The notes below the pieces were generated by a model. It worked only from the letters and a program-made list of their open reading frames with translations. It was not told the origin of the DNA and did no database searches. Positions 25,903 through 35,616 of a DNA stretch of 64,000 bases are shown here, one piece after another. The DNA comes from Igneacidithiobacillus sp041146875 (GTDB taxonomy: Bacteria; Pseudomonadota; Gammaproteobacteria; Acidithiobacillales; Acidithiobacillaceae): NCBI RefSeq assembly GCF_041146875.1, contig NZ_JBFRXP010000001.1, positions 248,001 to 312,000 on the forward strand, given 5' to 3'. How positions within the stretch are numbered: position 1 is the stretch's first letter; the number at the start of each line of letters is the position of its first letter. The position numbers and the translations under genes were made by a program.

Positions 25903-28900
25903 ATGACGAATCGTAAAACAGGAAGTAACGTAACCGATAGCACTATAACGACGCATTCGCAGGTGGAATCTGCCTTACCGCCTGCCGTGCGCGACGAGGC
26001 TGCATGTGTTAAGCAGGTGCTTGCTCGGGTCGGTACACTCCCCTGGGACGCGGTTGTAGAACTCGCGGCACCCTGGATTCAGGCCGCGCGAGACTCTCAG
26101 CGCTACAATTCCTTCAGTATGGAGTCACTGCTCTCGGAATATCCATTAGACAGTGCAAGTGGTCTAGCGCTGATGCGCCTATCAGAAGCGCTCTTACGCG
26201 TTCCTGATCGGGATACCGCTGCTGCGCTTGCAGCGGATCAGTTGCGGCGGGGCTTTTCCAACCAGAGCGGACCCAAGAAATTCGGCGAGTCATTAATCAC
26301 GCCGATGTTGCGCATGGCGGCGCAATGGCTTCCCGACCCCGACCATGGTTCTATATCCAAACAAACGCTGCGCGCGCGAAGCGTGGTGAATGCCGCAACG
26401 CAGGCTGTTCGCTTTCTTGGGGGGCAGTTCATTCTGGGCGAGACCATTGAGCAGGCGCAAAAACGTGCCACCACACAACGTCGGTACTCAGGAACTTGGC
26501 GATATTCTTTTGATATGTTGGGCGAGAGCGCGCGTTGCGATGACGACGCGGAGCGTTACGACGAGGCATATCAGCGAGTTTTGGCACGTTTGGCTCGGCA
26601 AGAACAAAAAGGCGGCCCTCGGGAGCGTGACGGTCTGTCCATCAAACTCTCCGCACTCGAACCGCGCCTCGAAGCGGTCCAAATTGACTTCTTTCTACCA
26701 AGACTTCTCCCCAAACTGGTGCAACTTGCCAAAGCCGCCGCAGGTGCTCGTGTTGGTCTGACCATTGATGCGGAGGAAAACGAGCGCTTGGGCCTGAGCT
26801 TGACCGTTATGGAGGCGCTGCTAGGAGCCATTGCTGACGACAGCGATTGTGCTGGATGGGATGGATTGGGAATGGCAATCCAAGCCTATCAAACCCGTGC
26901 AATAGAAATGGTCGATGCCGCGATCGCCTTGGCACAGAAATTTGCGCGTCCACTAATGCTGCGCTTGGTGAAAGGCGCCTACTGGGATAGCGAAATCAAG
27001 CGCGCCCAGGAGCTGGGTTTACACGGTTATCCAGTGTATACCCGCAAACATCACAGCGATCTATCGTATCTCGCTTGTGCGCGTACAATGCTTGCAGCGA
27101 GTGCTGAGGGGCATATTTATGCGCAGTTTGCCACGCACAATGCGACCACTATCGCCGCGGTCTTACTGATGGCTGAGGGTGTGCCGCAGGCGAGTTTCGA
27201 GCTACAGAAATTGCACGGTATGGGAGATTCCATTTATGCCGAGGTGCTTGCATCAAAGACGATACCGGTTCGAATTTACGCCCCCGTTGGCGTACACCGC
27301 GATTTACTCGCCTATCTGGTGCGACGCTTATTAGAAAACGGGGCAAACAGCTCTTTTGTGCATCAACTCGCAAATCCACAAATGCCCTTATCGGCCCTTC
27401 TGGCCAATCCTTTTCTGAGCGAGCGCGAGTCGCCCTTACCCATGCCCGTCGACATTTATGGAGAAATTGCCGGCCAACAAAGGCCGAATCCTTTCGGAAT
27501 TGATCCAGCGGAGGCGGATCAGCGTGCCACACTGCTGCAAGCATGGAAAGATCTGCCGATGCAAAACCCCAAACGGATGGAGTCGCGCGACACGATCCCT
27601 GGGCGTATGCAAAAACTACAGGAAGGGTTCCAGCTCTGGAACCAGCAGCCGCTGCGCGAACGCTGTGCGTGCCTGCTGCGCGCTGGCGATTTACTGGAGC
27701 AAGAGCGCGATGCTTTTGCAGCACGCGTGGTCTGGGAAGGGCACAAGAGTTGGGTCGATGCCGTTGCCGAGGTTCGCGAAGCGATTGATTACTGCCGTTA
27801 TTACGGGTTGATGGCACAGGAGCAGCTAGTGGATCAGGAGCTTCCCGGGCCCACCGGCGAGTCCAACACCCTACGCATGAGCGGGCGCGGTAGCATGGTT
27901 TGTATCAGCCCTTGGAACTTTCCTCTGGCGATCTTTGCCGGACAATTACTTGCCGCGCTGGTCTGTGGCAACAGTGTGGCGGTTAAACCGGCAGAGCAGA
28001 CCTCAATCGTCGCCGAGGCCTTCATCGCCCTACTACAACGTGCCGGTGTTCCCGCGCAAGCCATTGATCTCTTTCATGGGCCGGGACGCAGTTTAGGCTC
28101 CGATCTGGTGCGGGCGCCAGAGGTTGCGGGGGTGCTCTTCACCGGTTCAACGGGGGTAGGGAAGCAAATCCAACGCAGCCTGGCGGCTAACGATGGTCCG
28201 ATCGTTCCGCTGATTGCCGAAACCGGTGGTCTCAATGCCATGATCGTAGACTCTACCGCCCTTCCAGAGCAAGTTGTGGATCATGTCGTATTGAGCGCGT
28301 TTCGTAGTGCCGGTCAGCGTTGCTCGGCCTTGCGTATGCTCTTTGTACAGGAAGACATCGCTGACGAGCTGATCAAAATGCTCAGCGGGGCGATGGCGCT
28401 ATTGCAGATTGGTGCGCCGGAAGATTTTGCGACGGATGTAGGGCCCGTCATTGACGATACCGCGCAAGAGCGGATTCTCACCCAGCTAAAACGCCTCGAG
28501 GCCAAAGGCGGACGCCTTCTGGCGCGTAGTCCCTGGCCAGAACATGCTAAATTTGGCGGCAACGAGGCATCGGCCGCCATGCGCGATAGCCTGGGGCGAG
28601 AGTTATACTTCGTCGCACCCAGTCTCTACGCCGTCAGCCACGAGCAAATCCTCGCTGAAGAGATTTTCGGGCCGGTGTTGCAGGTCGTACGCTGGTCCGG
28701 TTCTTGGGAAAACGTGGTCGAACAGATAAATGCTTTTGGCTATGGTTTGACCCTTGGCATTCAGACCCGCATCGACAGTCGCGCCCAGCGCATTTATCGC
28801 GCTGCGCACGTCGGCAATATCTATGTCAACCGTGGCATGACCGGTGCTGTTGTTGGTGTGCAACCTTTTGGTGGTACAGGGCTTTCCGGGACGGGACCGA

Positions 28901-29010
28901 AAGCCGGGGGGCCGCATTTTTTGGCACGCTTGTGCCAAGAGCAAAGCGTCAGCATCAACACCGCAGCAGCTGGTGGAAATGCCAGTTTGCTATCCAAATC
29001 GATATGGTAG
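25903..29010 (+). CDS. putA: Bifunctional proline dehydrogenase/P5C dehydrogenase PutA
   Basis: Oxidises proline to glutamate in two steps, with FAD and NAD. The first half is the PRODH barrel (LMLRLVKGAYWDSEIKRAQ, YAQFATHNATTIAAV, FELQKLHGMGDSIY, RRLLENGANSSFVHQL). The second half is an aldehyde dehydrogenase with SPWNFPLAIFAGQLLAALVCG, FTGSTGVGKQIQRSLA, Glu near residue 773 (AETGG) and catalytic Cys near 807 (SAGQRCSALRM). At 1035 aa it is a short PutA without the N-terminal ribbon-helix-helix DNA-binding domain, so it should not repress its own gene. The longer frame from 25759 has no PutA-like sequence, so ATG 25903 is preferred. Confidence 0.94.
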   Translation: MTNRKTGSNVTDSTITTHSQVESALPPAVRDEAACVKQVLARVGTLPWDAVVELAAPWIQAARDSQRYNSFSMESLLSEYPLDSASGLALMRLSEALLRVPDRDTAAALAADQLRRGFSNQSGPKKFGESLITPMLRMAAQWLPDPDHGSISKQTLRARSVVNAATQAVRFLGGQFILGETIEQAQKRATTQRRYSGTWRYSFDMLGESARCDDDAERYDEAYQRVLARLARQEQKGGPRERDGLSIKLSALEPRLEAVQIDFFLPRLLPKLVQLAKAAAGARVGLTIDAEENERLGLSLTVMEALLGAIADDSDCAGWDGLGMAIQAYQTRAIEMVDAAIALAQKFARPLMLRLVKGAYWDSEIKRAQELGLHGYPVYTRKHHSDLSYLACARTMLAASAEGHIYAQFATHNATTIAAVLLMAEGVPQASFELQKLHGMGDSIYAEVLASKTIPVRIYAPVGVHRDLLAYLVRRLLENGANSSFVHQLANPQMPLSALLANPFLSERESPLPMPVDIYGEIAGQQRPNPFGIDPAEADQRATLLQAWKDLPMQNPKRMESRDTIPGRMQKLQEGFQLWNQQPLRERCACLLRAGDLLEQERDAFAARVVWEGHKSWVDAVAEVREAIDYCRYYGLMAQEQLVDQELPGPTGESNTLRMSGRGSMVCISPWNFPLAIFAGQLLAALVCGNSVAVKPAEQTSIVAEAFIALLQRAGVPAQAIDLFHGPGRSLGSDLVRAPEVAGVLFTGSTGVGKQIQRSLAANDGPIVPLIAETGGLNAMIVDSTALPEQVVDHVVLSAFRSAGQRCSALRMLFVQEDIADELIKMLSGAMALLQIGAPEDFATDVGPVIDDTAQERILTQLKRLEAKGGRLLARSPWPEHAKFGGNEASAAMRDSLGRELYFVAPSLYAVSHEQILAEEIFGPVLQVVRWSGSWENVVEQINAFGYGLTLGIQTRIDSRAQRIYRAAHVGNIYVNRGMTGAVVGVQPFGGTGLSGTGPKAGGPHFLARLCQEQSVSINTAAAGGNASLLSKSIW

Positions 29011-29027
29011 CGTGCGCTTTTGACACA

Positions 29028-32000
29028 TCAATGGAAGTCTCTGGAGTTCACTGGTAGTGATTTTGAACGGTCACGTAAATCTCGTACACCTTCCACGATG
29101 ATGTTATGCACGTAAGGCCCGTGTTTTTCCAGGCGGCCTTGTATCACCAGGAGCTTTCCGTGCAAAATTTCTCGACGCCATGCTTCAACCCGCTGTGGCC
29201 AGATGATGAGATTGGCGCGCCCGGTTTCATCCTCGATGGTCAAAAAGACCGTGCCATGGGCAGTGCCCGGCCGTTGGCGATGCGTAACCAAGCCGGCCAC
29301 GCGTACTTGCGTACCCGTAGACTGACGCAGCGATTGTATAATACTGCGACAACCCTCCCGCTCCAGTTGCGGGCGCAAGAAGACCAATGGGTGTGGCCCC
29401 AGACTCAGCCCCAGTTGCTGATAGTCATCGTGGCACAGATTGGCGGCAGATGCTGGCGTGAGAGAAGAACGTGCAATAGAACTTGCTGGGAGACGCAGCG
29501 CCGTATTTTCCCGCAGCGCCAGAATCTGCCACAGGGCCTCACGGCGGTGGCCAAGCAAGGCATCGAAGGCACCAGCGCGCGCCATTTTTTCCAGACTCGG
29601 GCGCCCCACCCCGGCCTCATGAAAGAGAACCGCTGGCTCCAGACTGCCACCATCATCGCGCCACGTCAGGCTGCGCTCAGCATCGCTGCGCGCCAACCCC
29701 TTGACCAGATGCAGACCCAAACGCACGCGCCGATCGCGAGCCCGTGTTTGCCAGTGACTGCGGCGGATATCTACGGGCAGGACTCGTACTCCTTGGCGTT
29801 TTGCTTCTTGCACAATTTGCGCCGGAGCATAAAAGCCCATGGGTTGGCTGTTGAGCAGGGCTGCGGTAAAGATCGCTGGATGGTGGCATTTGATCCAGGC
29901 CGAGGCATAGACCAGCAGCGCAAAACTTGCCGCGTGGGATTCGGGAAAACCATATTCGGCAAAGCCACGAATCTGCTCACAGAGTTGCTGCGCAAATTCT
30001 GCTGCATAGCCGCGCGCCGCCAGCCCCTCCAGTAAACGCTGCTGATAGGGGCCGAGATCACCCTTGCGCCGCCAGGCTGCCATGGCACGGCGCAGACCAT
30101 CAGCGGCATCGCCATCAAAGCCTGCTGCATCCATGGCAATCTGCATCACCTGTTCTTGAAAAATCGGCACCCCCAAGGTCCGTTCCAGAACCTTCTGCAC
30201 TTCGCGACCAGGATACACCACGCGCTCCTGACCGGCCCGCCGCCGCAGATAGGGATGCACCATTCCACCCTGGATGGGGCCGGGCCGAATGATGGCGACT
30301 TCTATCACCAAGTCATAAAAACAGCGCGGGCGCAGGCGCGGCAGCATGCTCATCTGCGCCCGCGACTCCACCTGAAAGACCCCCAAACTCTCACCACGTT
30401 GCAACATGGCATATACCTCGGGATCTTCCGCGGGGATTTCCGCAAGCCCCATGCCCAGGTCATCCAGGACAAGACGCAGAACAGTAAACATCCCCAGGGC
30501 AAGCAGATCCACCTTCAGGATACCGAGAAGGTCGAGATCATTTTTGTCCCATTGCAGTACTGTGCGTTCGGACATACGGGCCGGTTCGATGGGCACCAGG
30601 GTAGCGAGCGGGGCCTGGGACAGCACCATTCCTCCCACATGCTGGGAAAGATGGCGCGGCATACCCACCAAGGCATTGACTACGATGATAAGACGTTGGA
30701 TAGCGGGGCTTTGTGGATCAAATCCAGCCTCTTGCAGGCGTTCCGGGAGCACCTTGTGACCATCCCACCAAGCCAGTTGCCGGCTGAGCTGATCCTGTTC
30801 GGCAGCAGAGAAGCCGAGGGCGCGGCCAGCATCACGCATGGCGCTGCGCGGACGATAGTGGGTAATACTGGCCGTCAGGGCGGCATGCTGTCGACCGTAG
30901 CGGCGAAAGATGTACTGGATGACCTCTTCTCGCCGCTCGTGCTCAAAATCGACGTCGATATCCGGCGGTTCTCCCCGCTCGCGCGATAGAAATCGGGAAA
31001 AGAGCAGATGCGCCCGAGCCGGATCGACCTCGGTAATCCCCAGGGCATAACAGAGCACGGAGTTGGCTGCCGAACCACGCCCCTGGCAGAGGATACCGCG
31101 CTCCCTGGCAAAGCAGACAATCTCGTACACTGTCAGAAAGTAATTGGCATATTCCAACTCGGCAACAATGCGCAACTCCGCCCATAATTGCTGCCGCACC
31201 TGCTCTGGCGCCCCTTGCGGATAGCGGCGTAGCAGGCCTTTTTCGGCTTCTGTTTGCAGATACTCTTGCGGACTTTGCTGCACGGGGCAAGCACCTTGCG
31301 GATAGACATAACGCAGCTCCTGCAAAGAAAAATGACAGCGCTGCATAATCTGCAGGGTTTCTGCCAGCAATTCTGCTGGATAGATCTGCGCCAGTTGCTC
31401 CCGCCGGCGCAGGTGTCGTTCGCCGTTGCGAGGCAGCTCCCAACCCAAGTCTCCAAGCGGCTTGTGCAAACGAATGGCGGTGAGCACATCCAGCAAATAC
31501 CGCTCCGAACGCCGCGCCATGCAGGCACCGGTGCAAGCCACGGCACGGAGTGGATAATCTTGTTGCCAGCGCCACAAACCCGTTAGACGTTGTTGATGGT
31601 CGCCGTTATACAGCAAAGACAAACCCAGCCACACGCGTGCAGCCCCCCAAGTGGCGCATAAATCCGCAACGGCTGCATGGTCTTGCGGCGCCTCCCGGTA
31701 ATCGGGCAAAAGGATGGCAAACAATCCGGACAAAGGCAGTAGATCGGCGAGAAAGGCCCTGTACTCGCCCTTCCCTGCCCGACTACGGGCAACACTAATC
31801 AACTGCGCAAGCGCTGCATACCCCTGCCGGTTTTCGACCAGCAGAACCAGGCGCAAGCTTTCTTCTAGCTGTAAGGTGCAGCCGAGCAGTAGTGGCAGGC
31901 CAATCGTCTGGGCATGGATGTGCGCACGCGGCGCGCTGTACAGGGCACATTCTTCGGTGATGGCTAGCGCCGCATAGCCCAACTCTTTTGCCCGATCCAG

Positions 32001-32090
32001 GAGTTCTTCCACACCTGCCGTGGCATGCAGAAAGCTCAGGTTGCTCAGGCAATAGAGCTCGGCATAGGCGGGCTCAGGCGAAGTATCCAT
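29028..32090 (-). CDS. dnaE2: Error-prone DNA polymerase DnaE2 (ImuC)
   Basis: C-family polymerase for SOS-induced translesion synthesis, 1020 aa. An N-terminal PHP domain (CLSNLSFLHATAGVEELLDRAKELGYAALAITEE) is followed by the polymerase palm with GRGSAANS and the catalytic PDIDVDFEHERREEVIQYIF block, and a C-terminal OB domain (RVAGLVTHRQRPGTAHGTVFLTIEDETG). The ATG at 32090 gives the standard start; the longer form from 32171 would lie in imuB. It overlaps imuB by 17 bp. The last gene of the lexA-imuA-imuB-dnaE2 operon. Confidence 0.94.
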   Translation of the reverse strand: MDTSPEPAYAELYCLSNLSFLHATAGVEELLDRAKELGYAALAITEECALYSAPRAHIHAQTIGLPLLLGCTLQLEESLRLVLLVENRQGYAALAQLISVARSRAGKGEYRAFLADLLPLSGLFAILLPDYREAPQDHAAVADLCATWGAARVWLGLSLLYNGDHQQRLTGLWRWQQDYPLRAVACTGACMARRSERYLLDVLTAIRLHKPLGDLGWELPRNGERHLRRREQLAQIYPAELLAETLQIMQRCHFSLQELRYVYPQGACPVQQSPQEYLQTEAEKGLLRRYPQGAPEQVRQQLWAELRIVAELEYANYFLTVYEIVCFARERGILCQGRGSAANSVLCYALGITEVDPARAHLLFSRFLSRERGEPPDIDVDFEHERREEVIQYIFRRYGRQHAALTASITHYRPRSAMRDAGRALGFSAAEQDQLSRQLAWWDGHKVLPERLQEAGFDPQSPAIQRLIIVVNALVGMPRHLSQHVGGMVLSQAPLATLVPIEPARMSERTVLQWDKNDLDLLGILKVDLLALGMFTVLRLVLDDLGMGLAEIPAEDPEVYAMLQRGESLGVFQVESRAQMSMLPRLRPRCFYDLVIEVAIIRPGPIQGGMVHPYLRRRAGQERVVYPGREVQKVLERTLGVPIFQEQVMQIAMDAAGFDGDAADGLRRAMAAWRRKGDLGPYQQRLLEGLAARGYAAEFAQQLCEQIRGFAEYGFPESHAASFALLVYASAWIKCHHPAIFTAALLNSQPMGFYAPAQIVQEAKRQGVRVLPVDIRRSHWQTRARDRRVRLGLHLVKGLARSDAERSLTWRDDGGSLEPAVLFHEAGVGRPSLEKMARAGAFDALLGHRREALWQILALRENTALRLPASSIARSSLTPASAANLCHDDYQQLGLSLGPHPLVFLRPQLEREGCRSIIQSLRQSTGTQVRVAGLVTHRQRPGTAHGTVFLTIEDETGRANLIIWPQRVEAWRREILHGKLLVIQGRLEKHGPYVHNIIVEGVRDLRDRSKSLPVNSRDFH

Positions 32091-33480
32091 GCAAAAAATA
32101 CTCACCCGAACGGCGATCGCGAAAGACCCAACACTGCGCTCCATCGGCGCGTCGCCAACGAAAATAGTCACGGCTCAGATCGTGACCATCCCACCAACCG
32201 CCTTCAATGCGCTCCAAATCGCTCGAGGCTGACACAGGAAGCAAAGAGACCGGCGTAGCCTTGGGCAGTAGCCACAAAGGACGGGGGCGAGGATCAAGAG
32301 GGCTAATCGCATCCTGCGCCTCGGGCGAGACGGGCTGCCAGGCAGATTCTGGACGATGATCGGCACGAACCTGTACGCGGTAAATGCTATCCGACCCTAG
32401 GCGGGCGCGCCATCGGTCCAACAGTTGCCTCTGTTCTCTTGCCAGATTTTGCTCCCAGAAATCTCCCTGCTCGCCGGCCCAATTCTCCGCATCCAAGGCC
32501 CGCAGTTGCAGCTGCCGAGCTGCAAAATTCCAGGGGCGCCGCAGTAATCGTTCCTGCCACAACTGCAGAAAGAGTTCGGCGCTGTTCAGGGGGCTACGAC
32601 TTTGCAACAGTTCACGGTACTGCGTATCGCGTCCCTGCAAGAGCAGCTCCCAATGGGTGCTGGCGCGCTGCCGTAGGCGTAGACGTAACTCTTGAAAGGC
32701 ACGGTGTAGCGGAAAGCGTAAGCCCTGCCAATCGGAGACTTCCTGTAGCAGTGGAAAAGAGACAAAAAACTCTTCCTGTACGGGCCAAGCACTGCGGGGA
32801 TCCGGTCGATCACCGCGCAGGCGATCAAAAAAGCTCTCCCATTCCGGACCAAAGCGCAGCGCCCGCTCCCGTCGATCGAGTCGCAGACAATCGCCGCAAC
32901 TGTACAAACCCAAGCTCTGCCAGCGCACGAGCAAGGTACTCTTTGCCGGGAAAAACTGCAGGGAAATCCCTTGCCAGCAATCCTGAAAAGATTGTTGCGC
33001 CGGACAGCAATGCAATTCGGCATTTTCTCCTTGCCAGGCGAGCAATGCTGCGGCTAGCGGCGTGGGCGCCAAGCCCAGATGCACGCGCAGATGTACCCCG
33101 GCAAACTCGTGGATAGCTTGTAGGAGCGCCTGCGGCGCAGTCCGCCAGTACTGGTTGCCCTGCAGCTCCACCGCCAATACATGTGGCCACTCCTGCAGGG
33201 CTACCACCTGTGGCCCCCAGGCATAGAGAATCTGAGCGCACCGGTCGAGAAGATTACACTCTCGTTCCAGGTCGCGCTGTTCTGCCCGCAGCTCTGGCGC
33301 CAGAGCACGCGCCTGTGCTGCACTCATCCCCAGCTGCACCCCCCGACTTTCTGCCCCGCGATCCATCTGCCAGACCCGTTGCCGGGAATCGGCAATCCAG
33401 ACACCAGGCAAACAGCCATCGAGGTTCCACAGCTCTGCCGCCAAGGCAGGAAACACCAATGCCAGCCACTGCTCTGCCAT
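32074..33480 (-). CDS. imuB: ImuB, Y-family polymerase-like mutasome adaptor
   Basis: Catalytically inactive Y-family polymerase homologue, 468 aa, that links DnaE2 to the beta clamp. MAEQWLALVFPALAAELWN replaces the usual acidic active-site start, and the palm region keeps only the fold (ESRGVQLGMSAAQARALAPEL). The C-terminal part (WWDGHDLSRDYFRWRRADGAQCWVFRDR) matches the conserved ImuB tail that interacts with partners. It follows imuA by 12 bp. Confidence 0.9.
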   Translation of the reverse strand: MAEQWLALVFPALAAELWNLDGCLPGVWIADSRQRVWQMDRGAESRGVQLGMSAAQARALAPELRAEQRDLERECNLLDRCAQILYAWGPQVVALQEWPHVLAVELQGNQYWRTAPQALLQAIHEFAGVHLRVHLGLAPTPLAAALLAWQGENAELHCCPAQQSFQDCWQGISLQFFPAKSTLLVRWQSLGLYSCGDCLRLDRRERALRFGPEWESFFDRLRGDRPDPRSAWPVQEEFFVSFPLLQEVSDWQGLRFPLHRAFQELRLRLRQRASTHWELLLQGRDTQYRELLQSRSPLNSAELFLQLWQERLLRRPWNFAARQLQLRALDAENWAGEQGDFWEQNLAREQRQLLDRWRARLGSDSIYRVQVRADHRPESAWQPVSPEAQDAISPLDPRPRPLWLLPKATPVSLLPVSASSDLERIEGGWWDGHDLSRDYFRWRRADGAQCWVFRDRRSGEYFLHGYFA

Positions 33481-33492
33481 AGGGCACCATCT

Positions 33493-34125
33493 CTAGATCG
33501 CTAGCGGTAATTCCAGATTGGCCACTGCTGGGACTGTGCCCCCGCGACGCTTTTCTACCTGCACCCGGGTTTGCTCGCCAGAGGGCTGCACGCGCAAGCG
33601 CAAGGCAGCGGAACTGCGACGGCTTACGGCATCCTGATAAAAGAAAAAGCCCATGCTGTTGCCAGCCTCGGCGGCCAATTGCAAACGACGCTGGGTAGCT
33701 TCATCCAGGGCCGGCGGCCATGCCAGTACAGCACTACAAGTCCCAGAGCGTAGCGCCGACTCCAAGGCCCAGAGCTGGTCCTGGCACTGGCGCGGGTGAA
33801 CCACGAGCATCCGTTCCAAACGCACGCCAGCCGCCGCCAAGGCCGGCGCATAAGGAATATAGGGAGGCAAACACCAGAGCACCCAACGCTTCTCTTGTTG
33901 ACTCAAGGCGGCGATGGTCGGCAAGAGCAGGCGGAGCTCTCCAATACCCTCTACTTGGCTATGAATTTCGGTGATGGCTCCACGTGGCCAGCCGCCAAGC
34001 AAATCACGGAGATCAGGATGCCCAGGATCGTGCAGATGCTTTTTCGGAGCCATATCCGCCGACTGGGCGCGCCACAAGCGCTGCGGGTGACGGGTCAAAA
34101 GTTCTTCGACTGCAGTTTTCATCAC
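33493..34125 (-). CDS. imuA: ImuA, RecA-like mutasome protein
   Basis: Small RecA/SulA-related protein of 210 aa that, with ImuB and DnaE2, forms the translesion mutasome. Similarity is seen in HPDLRDLLGGWPRGAITEIHSQVEGIGELRLLLPTIAAL, near the start, the RecA-core entry in which Walker A is degenerate. Its ATG overlaps the lexA stop (ATGA), so imuA translation is coupled to the SOS repressor. Function is assigned from cassette order as well as from sequence. Confidence 0.88.
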   Translation of the reverse strand: MMKTAVEELLTRHPQRLWRAQSADMAPKKHLHDPGHPDLRDLLGGWPRGAITEIHSQVEGIGELRLLLPTIAALSQQEKRWVLWCLPPYIPYAPALAAAGVRLERMLVVHPRQCQDQLWALESALRSGTCSAVLAWPPALDEATQRRLQLAAEAGNSMGFFFYQDAVSRRSSAALRLRVQPSGEQTRVQVEKRRGGTVPAVANLELPLAI

Positions 34126-34730
34126 AGACCTCCTAGGCGCAGCAATCCAATCACCAGCCCTTCCAGGCGGAGATCCTGCTTACGCAAATCGACTTCTATG
34201 GGAGAAAAATCCGGATTTTCCGGCATCAAAAATACCTGATGGCCTTCCTTGCGCCAGCGTTTGACGGTCACTTCTCCATCTATCCGCGCTACCACTACTT
34301 GGCCATTATGGGCTTCGCTACTCTGCTGCACGGCGAGCACATCGCCATCGAGAATTCCCGCATCGCGCATACTCATCCCCTGCACACGGAGAAGATAATC
34401 GGCACCAGGAAAAAGTTGTGCATCAATAGGCAAACGCCCCTCTTGCTGACTTTCGGCTAGGATGGGAGCACCCGCCGGTACGCGACCAATGAGCGGCAGA
34501 CCTATTTCTTCTACCAATTCACTCACCAGACGGATGCCACGCGCCCTGCCCTCCTGCAAGGTGAGATATCCTTTGCGTGCCAGGGTACGCAGGTGGCTTT
34601 CGGCAGCATTGGGAGAACGAAAGCGAAAGGCTTCCTGCAATTCGGCACGCGTGGGCGGTAGGCCCTGCTTGGCGATTTGCGCTTGAATCCAGACAAGAAT
34701 TTGCTGCTGCCGATGAGTCAAAGGTTCCAC
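34122..34730 (-). CDS. lexA: SOS repressor LexA
   Basis: Represses SOS genes and self-cleaves when stimulated by RecA filaments. The 202-aa protein has the winged-helix N-terminus (LTHRQQQILVWIQAQIAKQGLPPTRAELQEAF), the Ala-Gly cleavage site in VPAGAPILAE, the catalytic Ser in VQGMSMRDAGI and Lys in GEVTVKRW. The start is GTG at 34730, preceded by GGAGGTG. It is the first gene of the operon lexA-imuA-imuB-dnaE2, so it represses the mutagenesis genes with itself. Confidence 0.96.
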   Translation of the reverse strand: MEPLTHRQQQILVWIQAQIAKQGLPPTRAELQEAFRFRSPNAAESHLRTLARKGYLTLQEGRARGIRLVSELVEEIGLPLIGRVPAGAPILAESQQEGRLPIDAQLFPGADYLLRVQGMSMRDAGILDGDVLAVQQSSEAHNGQVVVARIDGEVTVKRWRKEGHQVFLMPENPDFSPIEVDLRKQDLRLEGLVIGLLRLGGL

Positions 34731-34752
34731 AACACACCTCCGTAACCAGTAA

Positions 34753-34786
34753 CTGTATTTTTATACAGTATTTATGAGGAATGCAA
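34753..34786 (-). promoter_or_regulatory. LexA box and promoter of the lexA-imu operon
   Basis: CTGT-N8-ACAG at 34753-34768 (ACTGTATTTTTATACAGT) is a near-perfect dyad of the gammaproteobacterial LexA type. On the minus strand a -35-like TTGCAT (34786-34781) lies upstream so that the box covers the -10 region (TAAAAA after 17 bp). The box is 22 bp before the lexA GTG. Confidence 0.88.
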
Positions 34787-34803
34787 GCACCCGCACAAAA
34801 AGA

Positions 34804-35415
34804 CTAGCGCGGATGCGGTAAGGTCCAGTGACGGTAGATGCTGAGCGTTCGTAAAATAAAGGTACAGGCGGCGCCAAGCAGGAGGCTGAGCCAGGAAGGG
34901 AAATGCAACCAATCCCCACAGAGCACCAAAACTGCTCCTAGTAGCGCTGCGGAGGCATAAATATCGCCACGCAATACCACCGGAACCTGAGCCGTGAGCA
35001 CGTCGCGCACCATCCCCCCGCCAATGCCGCTGATCATGCCCAACACCGCTGCCATCTCCGGCGCCAATCCATAGTTGAGAGCCTTTTGCGTTCCGGTAAC
35101 GGCAAATAGTCCCAAGCCGGCTGCATCAAAGAGCAAGACTGGGTACTGCATGCGCTCAAACAATCGATGAAAGAAAAAGACCAGAAATCCAGCCACTACC
35201 GCCAAGGCGATGCCGTGCCAGTCGCGAATAGATTGCGGTGGAATCGCGCCAATCAAGACATCACGCACAATTCCTCCGGAAACAGCGGTCACCACAGCCA
35301 ACACGACGATGCCAAAGATATCGAGCCCTGCCCGCACGCCACGCATGGCACCACTGATGGCAAACACAAAAATCCCAATGAAATTGAAAATCTCTATAAA
35401 CAGGGAAAAGTGCAT
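34804..35415 (-). CDS. TRIC-type channel / UPF0126 membrane protein (YicG-like)
   Basis: Membrane protein of 203 aa with two repeats of a three-helix unit, each with a glycine-rich end and a charged motif: VSGGIVRDVLIGAIP and ISGIGGGMVRDVLTAQVP. This is the pattern of the UPF0126 family, whose bacterial members were shown to be TRIC-like monovalent cation channels. The ATG at 35415 begins a natural hydrophobic helix; the longer frame to 35631 is not membrane-like. It is divergent from the SDR gene. Confidence 0.87.
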   Translation of the reverse strand: MHFSLFIEIFNFIGIFVFAISGAMRGVRAGLDIFGIVVLAVVTAVSGGIVRDVLIGAIPPQSIRDWHGIALAVVAGFLVFFFHRLFERMQYPVLLFDAAGLGLFAVTGTQKALNYGLAPEMAAVLGMISGIGGGMVRDVLTAQVPVVLRGDIYASAALLGAVLVLCGDWLHFPSWLSLLLGAACTFILRTLSIYRHWTLPHPR

Positions 35416-35482
35416 GATAGCAACGCCAAAAAGAGAGCGCGCATGGTAGCGCATCCTCCGTCCAAGAGAAAAATCACCAGAA

Positions 35483-35506
35483 TGTAAGGCCGGGTGTAAG
35501 GCCGGG
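35483..35506. repeat. Perfect tandem 12-bp duplication
   Basis: TGTAAGGCCGGG occurs twice head-to-tail in the 201-bp divergent region between the TRIC-like gene and the SDR gene. It could be a regulator-binding direct repeat or a slippage duplication; nothing distinguishes the two. Confidence 0.6.
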
Positions 35507-35616
35507 CAGTGATGCCGCAGGCTATGTGTTAGACTGGAGGAAATTGTAGTTCTGCCAACGATCACGCCAGTGCACAAACAGGTGCGCAGGAATGAACACA
35601 GCAAGGAGCCACTTTC

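Noticed and set aside
29106..30035. Plus-strand open frame (309 codons) opposite dnaE2
   Set aside because: Antisense shadow of the DnaE2 coding region; no ribosome site or domain.
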